DNA from: Thermodiscus sp.
Lineage (GTDB): Archaea; Thermoproteota; Thermoprotei_A; Sulfolobales; Acidilobaceae
Reading direction: 5' to 3'
DNA length: 44,959 nucleotides
Assembly: GCA_015521175.1 (NCBI GenBank)
Contig: WAOR01000108.1
Span: 1 to 44,959 of the forward strand
In this document: positions 9,422 through 19,345 of the stretch, piece by piece
Layout of the letters: the number at the start of each line of letters is the position of its first letter
How positions within the stretch are numbered: position 1 is the first letter of the stretch
Made by a program: the position numbers and the translations under genes
The notes under the pieces: model-generated
What the model saw: only the letters and a program-made list of their open reading frames with translations
The model's database searches: none
What the model was told of the DNA's origin: nothing

Positions 9422-9524
9422 CCTCCACTGTTATCTCTGGCTGGAGGATTATCAACTCACCGAGAGTGGGGTGGAAGGCGAGACGTTTAATTATTAAGTT
9501 AAGTAAAATAATTTAGGTAAATAT

Positions 9525-10220
9525 CTAGAACTTGAACTCGTACTTCTCACCAGGGTTCAAGACTACTACCTTCGTCTCCGGCGCTCTCTCTTTAACGAGT
9601 TTCTCGAACTCCTCGGGGGTCCCGTATAGTACTGGGAAGGTCTTATAGTGCATTGGTATCGCTACCTTCGGCTTAATCAGCTCAACGGCCTTAGCCGCCT
9701 CCACTGGGTCCATGGTGAAGTGACCTCCAATGGGTAGCAGGGCTATGTCCGGCTTGTAGATCTCGCCTACAAGCGCCATGTCCATGGTTATGCCCGTGTC
9801 GCCCGCGTGGTAGACCGTGCCCTCGCTGGAGATTATCACTACTCCCGTGGGCGCCCCGTAGGGGCTGCTGTGTGTGGCTGGGACTAGTGCTATCTTTAGC
9901 CCATCAACGTGCATTGGGCCGCCCATGTTGCCTCCAATCGCCCTGCTCGGATCGCCTATTCTCTCGCCTATGTAGTTGGCTAGCTCGAATATTGCCACGA
10001 CTTTAGCGTTCTTATTGTTCTTCAAGATGGTTATCGCGTCGCCTATGTGGTCGTCGTGGCCGTGTGTTAGCACTACTAGGTCAACGTCTCTTATCTCGTC
10101 GGCTCTGGCCGGGGATAGGGGGTTGCTCAGGAATGGATCTATGAGGATCTTCTTCCCATCCACGTAGAGTTCGAAGGCAGAGTGGCCGTAGTACTTTAGG
10201 TACGCCATAGCTCTCACCAC
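9525..10220 (-). CDS. Metal-dependent hydrolase, UPF0173 metallo-beta-lactamase fold
   Basis: GHSAFEL..KILIDPFLSNP, LTHGHDDHIGD, HAGDTGITMD, PIGGHFTMDP, PMHYKTFP. Confidence 0.92.
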   Translation of the reverse strand: MVRAMAYLKYYGHSAFELYVDGKKILIDPFLSNPLSPARADEIRDVDLVVLTHGHDDHIGDAITILKNNKNAKVVAIFELANYIGERIGDPSRAIGGNMGGPMHVDGLKIALVPATHSSPYGAPTGVVIISSEGTVYHAGDTGITMDMALVGEIYKPDIALLPIGGHFTMDPVEAAKAVELIKPKVAIPMHYKTFPVLYGTPEEFEKLVKERAPETKVVVLNPGEKYEFKF

Positions 10221-10291
10221 TAGTAATACGTAATTAGCGAGTTACTTAAGCCTAACACTAGAGGACTCTTTATAGGGAAGGTGCGCTGGAG

Positions 10292-11206
10292 ATGGATATT
10301 GACGTGGACAAACTAGTGAAAGCCGGGAAGATTGCTGGCGAGGCGAGGGACCTCGGAGCCTCACTAGTCAAGCCTGGAGCCTCGGCGAGGGAAATCTGCG
10401 AAGAGGTCGAGGGATACATTCGGAGGAAGGGGGCCGAACCAGCATTCCCCTGCAACTTCTCGGTGGACGAGGTCGCAGCCCACTATACTCCCGGCCTGGA
10501 CGATGATGTAAAACTGCGGGGAATAGAGGTTGTCAAGGTGGACGTCGGAGCCCACATCGACGGCTATATTGCCGACACGGCTAGAACCGTCGATCTCTCA
10601 GGTGTTTACGAGAAGCTCCTCGAAGCAAGCAAGGCCGCCCTGGAAAGAGTAGTCTCAATAATGAAGCCCAACATACGCGTCTACGATATCGGAAAGGCAA
10701 TCGAGGCAGAGATAAGAAAGAGGGGATACAAGCCAGTAAGGAACCTGACAGGTCATACAATCGACAGGTGGACTATACACGCTGGAACCCAGATACCCAA
10801 CTATCCGGACCGGGCAACCTTCCACAAGAGGCTACGCCCCGGGACCCTCGTTGCAGTAGAACCATTCGCCACGAACGGACGGGGAATAGTGAGAGACGGA
10901 GGACTAGTAAACATCTACTCCCTTATACCAAGGAAGCCGAAATACAAGCTCTCAGAGGAGGAGGCGGAAATACTCTCCTATATCCAGGAACACTATAAGA
11001 CACTCCCATTCACCCCGAGATGGCTACTGGAAGACTTCGACAAGAGGGGAATAGAGGCGGCCATAAGGTCACTGGTATCCAAAGGCATCCTATACCCCTA
11101 CCCCATACTCGTAGAAGCGGGAAAAGGGAAAGTCTCACAGTTCGAGCACACATTCCTCATACTAGAAGACCGCGTCATCGTAACAACATGCAAAGAATGC
11201 GTATAG
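10292..11206 (+). CDS. map: Methionine aminopeptidase type II
   Basis: FPCNFSVDEVAAHYTPG, VDVGAHIDGYIADTARTV, NLTGHTIDRWTIHAG, VEPFAT. Confidence 0.95.
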   Translation: MDIDVDKLVKAGKIAGEARDLGASLVKPGASAREICEEVEGYIRRKGAEPAFPCNFSVDEVAAHYTPGLDDDVKLRGIEVVKVDVGAHIDGYIADTARTVDLSGVYEKLLEASKAALERVVSIMKPNIRVYDIGKAIEAEIRKRGYKPVRNLTGHTIDRWTIHAGTQIPNYPDRATFHKRLRPGTLVAVEPFATNGRGIVRDGGLVNIYSLIPRKPKYKLSEEEAEILSYIQEHYKTLPFTPRWLLEDFDKRGIEAAIRSLVSKGILYPYPILVEAGKGKVSQFEHTFLILEDRVIVTTCKECV

Positions 11207-11274
11207 GCCAGGAGCCCCTAGGCCCCAAAATTTAAGGCCCACTACAGGACTCGGCCCACAAGGGACACTAAGGG

Positions 11275-12384
11275 TTGGCCTCAGCAAGCCTAGCCGACTG
11301 GATATCGGCAATAAGCCAGTTACTCTTCCTACTAATATTCATATTGCTATTCCTAGGCGTGAATCAGCGCTTCCAAGTCTATGTCTGGAGCAGGGACATA
11401 AAAGCGAAGCTTGCAATAATCGAGGCAATGGCTAAGGATGCCAGGAAGAAAACACTAGACTACATGATAAAGAATAAGGCGAGGGACGCTCCGAAGCTAA
11501 TGGATAGAATACTGGACTTCTTCGTTATCTCACCAGTAGACATAGAGCCAACAGACATTATCAAGAGGTTGGCCCACCTCCTAGATGTTAGAAGGAGAAG
11601 GTTCAAGCAAGCCTTCCAAGAGGCTATGCCGGAGTCCGACGATTACACGAGGAGTAAGGCTGAGACCGCCGCTGAGATTTCAGCCGCGTTGAACTTCATC
11701 TACAAGTTCGTACGACACCTACTCATAACGGGGGAAAAGACCAGGAACTGGATACTAATAATGCAACTCCAGTTAATAATGCCCCAGATACTACGAATAG
11801 CAGACATGTACAGGAAGGCTCTAGACGACTTCATCGCGGGGACACCCATAGGCGACGCGGCAGGACCAATGGTGGCGCTCAGGCTAGCGGGATACGATGC
11901 GGAGTGGCAAGAGATAGAAGAGGAAACAGTCTACGCCCGGGCAACAGTCGAGGGGAGAAAAGCCTACATAGTCAAGGCGAAGGGACCCGCCTCCAGCGTG
12001 GGCAAACCTGGCTACGCTACTGCGAAGCTTATAGAAGAGCTAGTCAAGAAGGGAGAGAAGCCCTCACTCCTCATAACCGTTGACGCCGCCCTCAAACTCG
12101 AGGGAGAGGAGACCGGGAGTATTGCAGACGGTGTAGGCGCAGCCATAGGAGACCCCGGCCCGGAGAAGATAAGCTTCGAGAGAATAGCTGCGAAACACGG
12201 AATCCCCCTCCGCGCCGTTATCATAAAGATGGGGATGGAGGAAGCCATTCAGGCTATGAAGAAAGAGATCGCGGAAGGAGTCGATAAAGCTGTGGAGCGC
12301 GTCAAGGAACTTATAAAACGGGAAACCAGGGAAGGCGACGTTGTAGTAGTAGTCGGTGTAGGTAACACGCTAGGCGTAAGGTGA
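11275..12384 (+). CDS. DUF1512-like archaeal membrane-anchored protein
   Basis: N-terminal TM, long helical cytoplasmic region, C-terminal VVVVGVGNTLGVR; TTG start. Confidence 0.65.
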   Translation: MASASLADWISAISQLLFLLIFILLFLGVNQRFQVYVWSRDIKAKLAIIEAMAKDARKKTLDYMIKNKARDAPKLMDRILDFFVISPVDIEPTDIIKRLAHLLDVRRRRFKQAFQEAMPESDDYTRSKAETAAEISAALNFIYKFVRHLLITGEKTRNWILIMQLQLIMPQILRIADMYRKALDDFIAGTPIGDAAGPMVALRLAGYDAEWQEIEEETVYARATVEGRKAYIVKAKGPASSVGKPGYATAKLIEELVKKGEKPSLLITVDAALKLEGEETGSIADGVGAAIGDPGPEKISFERIAAKHGIPLRAVIIKMGMEEAIQAMKKEIAEGVDKAVERVKELIKRETREGDVVVVVGVGNTLGVR

Positions 12385-12391
12385 ACACCCC

Positions 12392-12688
12392 ATGACGGGT
12401 AATGCACTCTTTCCTGATTGGCTGCAATCCCTCCTCCTCCTACTCTTCCTGGGCCTAGCAATAATCCTAGCCTTCCAACAGGCAAACGAGTTAAAAAAAC
12501 TACAAAAATCATCAAATAAGAAAGTCTACACGGTAATAGTCTGCGGAGACAAGGAGCACACCAGGCAGTTCCGCGAGGGTGACTATGTGGGAGCTAAAGT
12601 ATCCTGTGATGGTGAAGGAGAGGGCCGGATAGTGAAAATATACGCGATTGTTCCAGAAGAGCAGAGTAAAAAGCCGATGAAGACCTAG
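12392..12688 (+). CDS. Small membrane-anchored hypothetical protein
   Basis: ORF with N-terminal TM; 4-gene-cluster context. Confidence 0.5.
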   Translation: MTGNALFPDWLQSLLLLLFLGLAIILAFQQANELKKLQKSSNKKVYTVIVCGDKEHTRQFREGDYVGAKVSCDGEGEGRIVKIYAIVPEEQSKKPMKT

Positions 12689-12741
12689 CTAGCCTTGAGC
12701 CCCCGTGGGGGCTGTGATGAGCACCGGGTTAGCCGAGGCTT
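12671..12741 (+). ncRNA. Box C/D guide sRNA (candidate A), overlapping 3' end of upstream CDS
   Basis: AAGCC-g-ATGAAGA-11nt-TTGA-GCCCCCgtGGGGGC-t-GTGATGA-12nt-CCGA-GGCTT. Confidence 0.75.
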
Positions 12742-12795
12742 CAGCTCTTCTCAAGTAATCCGTCTCATTCTGGAACGCCATTTGAATAATTTAAT

Positions 12796-12830
12796 TTAAA
12801 AATAATTATATACACCGAGAGGGTTAAATA
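12796..12830 (+). promoter_or_regulatory. Candidate archaeal BRE/TATA promoter region for secreted subtilase
   Basis: TTTAAAAATAATTATATA about 70 nt upstream of the ORF in an intergenic region. Confidence 0.35.
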
Positions 12831-12874
12831 CCAGCTTCCAGTTTAACTAATAATCACAGAATCCTCCAGGGTGA

Positions 12875-15800
12875 ATGGGTGAATTCGAGATGAAAAAAGC
12901 AATACTTAGCAGCCTCCTAGCAGTAATATTCATACTGAGCATAGCGGCTCCAGCCATGGCCAGCAGCCCAAGCATAATAGCCAAGGAGTTTGCAAAGCAC
13001 TCAGTACAATCAACTATCCTCTCGAAGACTGTGCCCCCTAAGGCAGACTACTTCCCCGTAGACAAGATTGACAGAGCAATAATGGATGCCCACTATATGA
13101 GGGACCTAGCCGGAAGGTATGCAACATTATTTGGCAAGGTATATCACACGAACAAGCCCTCGCTAGGCGTCTTCGTGAAAATCAAGAACATGAACTATGT
13201 AAGCGATATAACGAGGATAGCTAGTAGGTTCGGAGGAAAAATAGTGAAGACCTATCCGGAAATAAACACCGTTCTAATAGCATTCCCAGCGGACCCGGGA
13301 GCCGTGGCTAAATTCTCCAGGATAGCCGCCGGCTCCACCTATGTAGAAAAGATAACCCTAGATAGGGTTGCCCAGCCTGCAATGTGGGACACGACAATAC
13401 TTCTCAGGGCCTACGACGTTTGGAACACACTAGGCATTAACGGAAGCGGCACACTGGTAGCAATACTAGACACGGGAATAGATCCGACGAACCCTGCAGT
13501 TCCTTATCCAGCCTATTGGAAAGACTTCATAAACAACCAGTCAACACCCTATGATGACGTCGGCCACGGGACCCACGTGAGCGGCACAGTAGCCGGTAAC
13601 GGTCCATCAATATTCAACACGACGACTGGAATGTGGCACGCTGTGCTAGTAGGTCAGACCGGGCAGTTCAACTACATAGACAAGGCCAACCTAACCTATT
13701 CAGTAAACGTCACAGGCTACGGTGGAAGCAACGTGACCCTAAACATAACACACCTCTATATACTACTAGATACTTCATATGCTAGCTATGGCTACATCTT
13801 CAAAGCTGGAGCCTATATATACTATAAATTTGATAACGGCAATTGGACGCTCCTAGCAAGCTTCAATGGAAACCAGACCACTCCGGTAACAAACTCCTAT
13901 AATATAACGGTTCCAGCTAATGCAACAACAATGGAAGTCTCCTTCATCTACGACTATCTAGCGGCATACATAAATGGAACGTACTACTTGAGCCACTGGG
14001 ACATAGATGGATGGTTCATAGACAAAATAGTAATATACAATGCAACTAACTCGTCCCAAGTACTCCTCTACGACGACGTATCAACGCTAACTCCACCGCC
14101 AAACGTTATCACACACAGCTGGTGGGTAAGGACGCCGAGCCAATTCCATGGAATAGCGCCGGGAGCTAAGATAGCCATGGGCAAAGTCTGCGGAACATCC
14201 GGATGCCCCTACAGCGCAATACTCAATGGAATGGAGTGGGCCTACAATATTAGTGCAGACGTAGTATCTATGAGCCTGGGAGGACCCGCCTCATCCTATG
14301 ATCCAATAGCGCAAATGGCTGACTGGCTAGTCGAAAACGGAATAGTAGTTGTAATAGCAGCAGGCAACAGCGGCCCAGACTACTACACAATCGAAAGCCC
14401 AGGCATAAGCCACGAAGCAATCACGGTAGCGGCCGCAACAAAGGCATGGACAACCGCATACTTCAGTAGTACTGGTCCAAGCCCGGTAGACTACTACCCG
14501 AAGCCAGACGTCTCCGCCCCCGGAATGGCGGTATCATCAACGGTCCCAATGAGCCTCGGTCTGTGGGCGCCTGACTTCCCCTACGAGGCATGGGCCGGGA
14601 CAAGCATGGCTACGCCACATGTTGCTGGCCTCGCCGCCCTCATAAAGAGTGCTCATCCAACATGGACACCCTACATGATTAAGTCGGCAATAATCTCGAC
14701 CGCGGACTGGCTCTACCCTAACGTCTACTTCCCCTACGCTTATGACATCTACAAGCAAGGCGCAGGAATGATTGACCCCATGCAAGCCGTGACTACTACC
14801 GTGATCCCGAAGGAGGCAAACGTGTTCCTAGGAACTCCGGTGAAGTACATAGACAATAGCACCGAGTACAACATCACGCTAATTAACCTAGGCTCCACTC
14901 CAGCCCAGGTCAATATCACAGACATAGACCTCTACTGGACTAGCGCTAACATAAGCCACCTCTCATACCAAGACTGGGACGCTGCAGTGCAGTCGCCAAG
15001 CATCGGCGACAGCTATGTCATACCGCCCAATGGAACTATAACAATAACGCTATACATTAATCTGACAAACACAACCATGCCCACAGGACCCTACGGTGGC
15101 CACATAACATTCAGCACCAATACAAGCGGTACCATTAAGGTAATCTACGGCTTCACACTCCTAGTCCCAGTATGGATAAACGGCACAGTCATAGACTACG
15201 ACACTGGGAAACCAATAGCGAACGTGAATGTAAGCGCCTGGACCCCATACCTCGACAGCCTTTACGGCTGGAACGTCACAGACTCAAATGGAGAATTCCA
15301 CATAAGAGTGCCGTCTAACACCACCATTAGGCTTGTAGGCGAGGACCTCTCCGGCACTCACTACCTCTACATGAGCTACCCCTTCGACAGTGACGGAGGA
15401 GCATACCTCTACATATACATGAAAGAGAGGGTAACACAGCCTACAATACTAATAGTCCCCGACGCCCACGCGGCCCCTAACGTAACTAAGAGCATAGCGG
15501 CGATGGAGGGAGCGGCGAAGGAAGCGGGCTTACCATTCTTCCTATGGAACCCTGCAAAACTAGGAACAATATACGGCCCCGTCCTGAGCGGAGACTTTCC
15601 AGTAATAGCGTACTTCTCCGGAGGCTACTACTATCCGATAAGTGACGCCGCCGACTATACAGCCCTATACTACTATTCAGTCTACTACAACGGTCTAATC
15701 ATCTTATCTGGAGGAGACATAGGATGGTTCCACGACAATGATGCATTAATGGTTAATGTTGCCCACGCAAAGTTCTACGAGGACATGTGGCCGGACACCT

Positions 15801-16996
15801 ACAATGTAACCCTGCTAAAACACCCGATAACAGTGACGTTCTTCGGTCCAGAAAACTATCTAGAATACTATAATGCTAGCGACGGCACTCCAATAGGTAA
15901 CATCACAGCCTACTATATCGGCGGTTACTGGCCGGACAGAGTCCTACCAGAGAATGGTGGAGTAACTATAGGCAACTGGAGCGACCAGATCAACACGTCG
16001 GCTATAGTAGCCTACGACGGATCCGGAAACACCACGGCCAAGACGGTATACTTCGCCTTCGACACGGACATGCTCAACGAGAGTATAACAGAGCAACTAC
16101 TAATGAGAGCACTCGCCTTCTACTACGATCAAGCACCACCAGCTCCAAAGAACGACGCGATAATAAGCATCGACTACCCAATTATTGAGATAAACGCTAC
16201 AAATGCCTTCCAGGACGACTTCGCGATGGCTCTCTATAAGATTTCAATAACGAGTGGAAACACAACTCTATATACCTCAGCGGCGTCTTCTCCGATCTTC
16301 GCGATAAACGCTTCTGAAGTGGGACTAACACCTGGTAATGAGTACAATGTAACAATAACTGGAGTAGACCTACTAGGCAAGGAGACACCTGCAATAGCAT
16401 CACTGAAGCTCTACAGCCCTGCAAAGGGAGCATCAGTACTCTTCCTGGACAACACAACCGCCGTTGTGCCAGGCGTGACTAGAGAGGAGGTATTAGATAC
16501 GACCATGGTCTCGGCCAACATTACCGCTCCAGCGACAGTGCAGATAGTGAAATTCCCAGATAACACTACCTTCTCAAGCGTCCTAGGCGTGCCACTACCA
16601 GCGAAACTGAACAGGTTAAACGTTTACATGGACGTGTACGTCAAACAGTCGACAAGCGGCGCCGTGAAGAAGATAGTGTTGAAGTTCTACATGAATACGA
16701 AATGGGTGAAGAACGATGACGCAGTAGTGCTCTGGTACGATGGAACCACTTGGAGAAAAGCCAGCAATGTAACTGCCGACCCGAAGACTGGTGAAATTGA
16801 CGTTGTGATAACGAACACCACCAGCCCGTCGATCTCTGACCTAACCGGCACACCGGTAATTCTGTCAGCTCCCGCTAAGATAGTTGGAGGAAGCCTGGCG
16901 TTACCAGAGGCCTCTAACAGCTTTGCAGTAGCAGTAATGGCGCTGACGGCGGCTCTCGCAGTAGCGGTTTACTTCTCCGCGTATAGAAAGGAGTAG
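12875..16996 (+). CDS. Large secreted, membrane-anchored S8 subtilisin-like protease
   Basis: Signal peptide; AILDTGID, GHGTHVSGTVAG, GTSMATPHVAGLAA triad; many N-glycosylation sequons; C-terminal TM. Confidence 0.93.
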   Translation: MGEFEMKKAILSSLLAVIFILSIAAPAMASSPSIIAKEFAKHSVQSTILSKTVPPKADYFPVDKIDRAIMDAHYMRDLAGRYATLFGKVYHTNKPSLGVFVKIKNMNYVSDITRIASRFGGKIVKTYPEINTVLIAFPADPGAVAKFSRIAAGSTYVEKITLDRVAQPAMWDTTILLRAYDVWNTLGINGSGTLVAILDTGIDPTNPAVPYPAYWKDFINNQSTPYDDVGHGTHVSGTVAGNGPSIFNTTTGMWHAVLVGQTGQFNYIDKANLTYSVNVTGYGGSNVTLNITHLYILLDTSYASYGYIFKAGAYIYYKFDNGNWTLLASFNGNQTTPVTNSYNITVPANATTMEVSFIYDYLAAYINGTYYLSHWDIDGWFIDKIVIYNATNSSQVLLYDDVSTLTPPPNVITHSWWVRTPSQFHGIAPGAKIAMGKVCGTSGCPYSAILNGMEWAYNISADVVSMSLGGPASSYDPIAQMADWLVENGIVVVIAAGNSGPDYYTIESPGISHEAITVAAATKAWTTAYFSSTGPSPVDYYPKPDVSAPGMAVSSTVPMSLGLWAPDFPYEAWAGTSMATPHVAGLAALIKSAHPTWTPYMIKSAIISTADWLYPNVYFPYAYDIYKQGAGMIDPMQAVTTTVIPKEANVFLGTPVKYIDNSTEYNITLINLGSTPAQVNITDIDLYWTSANISHLSYQDWDAAVQSPSIGDSYVIPPNGTITITLYINLTNTTMPTGPYGGHITFSTNTSGTIKVIYGFTLLVPVWINGTVIDYDTGKPIANVNVSAWTPYLDSLYGWNVTDSNGEFHIRVPSNTTIRLVGEDLSGTHYLYMSYPFDSDGGAYLYIYMKERVTQPTILIVPDAHAAPNVTKSIAAMEGAAKEAGLPFFLWNPAKLGTIYGPVLSGDFPVIAYFSGGYYYPISDAADYTALYYYSVYYNGLIILSGGDIGWFHDNDALMVNVAHAKFYEDMWPDTYNVTLLKHPITVTFFGPENYLEYYNASDGTPIGNITAYYIGGYWPDRVLPENGGVTIGNWSDQINTSAIVAYDGSGNTTAKTVYFAFDTDMLNESITEQLLMRALAFYYDQAPPAPKNDAIISIDYPIIEINATNAFQDDFAMALYKISITSGNTTLYTSAASSPIFAINASEVGLTPGNEYNVTITGVDLLGKETPAIASLKLYSPAKGASVLFLDNTTAVVPGVTREEVLDTTMVSANITAPATVQIVKFPDNTTFSSVLGVPLPAKLNRLNVYMDVYVKQSTSGAVKKIVLKFYMNTKWVKNDDAVVLWYDGTTWRKASNVTADPKTGEIDVVITNTTSPSISDLTGTPVILSAPAKIVGGSLALPEASNSFAVAVMALTAALAVAVYFSAYRKE

Positions 16997-17010
16997 TCAA
17001 TCAACTCCTA

Positions 17011-18363
17011 TTATTTTTTATTTTTAATTAAAATTATGATTACACTGTTTAAGTTCGAATCTATAGGACCAGTCTCTATCGTAGCACCAATCATAGATAG
17101 CAACGAGTAAGAATCATGCTTCTCTAGGTACACCCATGGATCTAAGCCAGAATCCCTAGCAACACGAGCTAATCCAGGCCAAACGACGGCTCCAGCAGCA
17201 GGACTATTACCATCGATACCATCAGTATCCATCGCTAAGAGAACCATTTGTGCTGCGGGTTTTTCCATCCACTTTTCAACGTGTAGAAGCCAGGAGAGCG
17301 CCAACTCTTGGTTTCTACCACCCCTCCCTCCCTCACCCTGAACGCTAACCGTAGTCTCTCCTCCAACGAGGAAGGCGGCAGGAGCCTCTAGGGGTATCCC
17401 TTTTTCCATTGCCTCGAGAGAGATCGATGCTAGGGCCCTGCCTACCTCCCGGCTCTCTCCATCTATCCTACTAGTCAATATCAGAGTATTGTATCCAAGA
17501 CGTCGCAAGTAGCCACTGAGTTTTTCGAGTACATGCATATTCGACGCGACTAGGCTGTTGAAGACCTTCGAGAACACCGGGTCTCCTGGCTTAGGTGTTT
17601 CTGGGCGGAGACCGCTTGCTCCCTCCTCTAAGACGCGCTTGACATCAGCTGGGACGCGGTCGAGCAGGTTATACCTACTAAGTACTGTGAGGGCGTCTTC
17701 ATAAGTAGAGGGGTCTGGGACGGTGGGCCCAGAAGCAATAGTGTCAAGCCTGTCTCCAGGCACGTCGCTGGCGTACAATCCATAGACTGTACCCGGGTAG
17801 GCATGTTTGGCAAGCCACCCGCCTTTGACGAGGCTTAGGTGTTTCCGGACAGCGTTTATCTCATATATTGAGGCGCCGGATAATAGAAGGAGTTTGTTTG
17901 TCTCCGCAATGTCTTCGAGCCCGACTCCTTCCTGGGGTAGCTCGACCATTGCACTCCCACCACCTGAAACCAGCACGAGCAACTCTTTGCCTCTAGCAGC
18001 CCTCGCCCACTCTACAACTGCCTGTCCAGCCTGGAGGCTTGACTCGTCTGGAACAGGGTGGCTCCCCTTGACTACTTCGAGCCCGGGCAGGCTTGGCGTC
18101 TCTCTCCACTTCGGTATTACCACAACGCCTCCCTCAATGCTATCGCCGAGGTAGTCAATGGCTGCCCTCGCCATTGGAACACTTGCCTTGCCAAAAGCTA
18201 TCAGGATCCTAGGCTTCACGTTAAGGGATTCTAGCGCTCTCATTGTATAAGTGTAGAGATCGCTGTATTCGATTATTCTATCGACTAGTGATCTGGCTTC
18301 TAGCGCTATCCCGGGAATATCGCGTGTATTCGTCATTGAGGAGATCCCCATGTATGGTAACAT
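17011..18363 (-). CDS. Glycerate 2-kinase (MOFRL/GckA family)
   Basis: LIAFGKASVPMARAA, LVSGGGSAM, GGETTVSVQGEGGRGGRNQELAL, DTDGIDGNSPAAGAV. Confidence 0.92.
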   Translation of the reverse strand: MLPYMGISSMTNTRDIPGIALEARSLVDRIIEYSDLYTYTMRALESLNVKPRILIAFGKASVPMARAAIDYLGDSIEGGVVVIPKWRETPSLPGLEVVKGSHPVPDESSLQAGQAVVEWARAARGKELLVLVSGGGSAMVELPQEGVGLEDIAETNKLLLLSGASIYEINAVRKHLSLVKGGWLAKHAYPGTVYGLYASDVPGDRLDTIASGPTVPDPSTYEDALTVLSRYNLLDRVPADVKRVLEEGASGLRPETPKPGDPVFSKVFNSLVASNMHVLEKLSGYLRRLGYNTLILTSRIDGESREVGRALASISLEAMEKGIPLEAPAAFLVGGETTVSVQGEGGRGGRNQELALSWLLHVEKWMEKPAAQMVLLAMDTDGIDGNSPAAGAVVWPGLARVARDSGLDPWVYLEKHDSYSLLSMIGATIETGPIDSNLNSVIIILIKNKK

Positions 18364-18396
18364 ATACTAGTTGAACATTATTATATCGGATAGACC

Positions 18397-19011
18397 GTGA
18401 ATACTATATTTGATAGAAACTGGTGTGAGGGGTACGACTTGCGATTCGAGATAAGATGGCATGGCCGGGGCGGCCAAGGAGCCGTAACGGCCGCAATGAT
18501 CCTTGCCGAGGCAGCCATATTCGAAGGAAAGTATGCTCAGGCTTTCCCCGAGTTTGGCGCTGAGAGGCGTGGAGCACCGGTTAGAGCCTACACGCGAGTA
18601 TCCGATAAGCCGATACTAACAAGGGCTCCAATAACAAGACCCGACGTCGTAGTAGTCCTAGACTCAAGCCTTCCCAAGGAGCTCTACCTGGCAGGCCTCA
18701 AGGAGGGTGGGCTAATCCTTGTCAATACTAAGAAGACGGCAGGCGAATTCGCAGAGTCAACTGGTATCGATACAAGCAAGTACAGGCTCTACACTGTGGA
18801 CGCAACGAGAATAGCCCTCGAGATCCTAGGAGTCCCGATAGTGAACACCGCTATGGTAGGCGCGCTAGTAAAGGTTCTACCAATCGTGTCACTCGAGAAT
18901 GTAGAAAAAGCTATTATGGAGACCTTCCCGGGCCGCCTCGGCGAGAAGAACGTCAAAGCCGTACGGGCGGCCTATGAGGCTGTGGCCGCTGAGAGTGTAG
19001 TTGCGAGGTGA
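18397..19011 (+). CDS. porG: 2-oxoacid (pyruvate):ferredoxin oxidoreductase gamma subunit; true start probably further downstream
   Basis: [24 protein letters not shown]; operon order. Confidence 0.9.
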   Translation: MNTIFDRNWCEGYDLRFEIRWHGRGGQGAVTAAMILAEAAIFEGKYAQAFPEFGAERRGAPVRAYTRVSDKPILTRAPITRPDVVVVLDSSLPKELYLAGLKEGGLILVNTKKTAGEFAESTGIDTSKYRLYTVDATRIALEILGVPIVNTAMVGALVKVLPIVSLENVEKAIMETFPGRLGEKNVKAVRAAYEAVAAESVVAR

Positions 19012-19017
19012 GTAGCG

Positions 19018-19344
19018 GTGGCGGCTGAGGAGAAGCTTCCCGCGTGGAACGAGATCCCTCCTGGAGGAATTATTATCGAGCCAGGTAATGCCGAGGAGAG
19101 ATATACTGGAGACTGGAGAGTCTTCAGGCCCGTGATTAATCAGGACAAGTGTATAAGGTGCCTTCTATGCTGGGTGTACTGCCCGGACTCTGTTTTCCAT
19201 ATTGTTGACGAGGAGTATGTCACAAGCAAGGGCAGGAAATACTCCTTTTCCCTCAAGATAGACTACGACCACTGTAAAGGGTGCGGGATCTGTGTTGAAG
19301 AGTGCCCCGTGAACGCGATAGACTTCGTGGAGGAGGTGAAGTAG
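19018..19344 (+). CDS. porD: 2-oxoacid (pyruvate):ferredoxin oxidoreductase delta subunit
   Basis: CIRCLLCWVYCPD and CKGCGICVEECPVNAI; GTG start. Confidence 0.92.
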   Translation: MAAEEKLPAWNEIPPGGIIIEPGNAEERYTGDWRVFRPVINQDKCIRCLLCWVYCPDSVFHIVDEEYVTSKGRKYSFSLKIDYDHCKGCGICVEECPVNAIDFVEEVK

Positions 19345-19345
19345 C

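Noticed and set aside
12721-12732. Guide gcaccgggttag as targeting 23S CCCGGUGC
   Set aside because: Only about 8 nt match to the remembered conserved 23S segment; needs the organism's own rRNA, so no target claimed.
17045-17060. AAGTTCGAATCTATAGG, resembling a tRNA T-loop
   Set aside because: Lies inside the glycerate kinase 3' coding region with no D/anticodon/acceptor arms around it.
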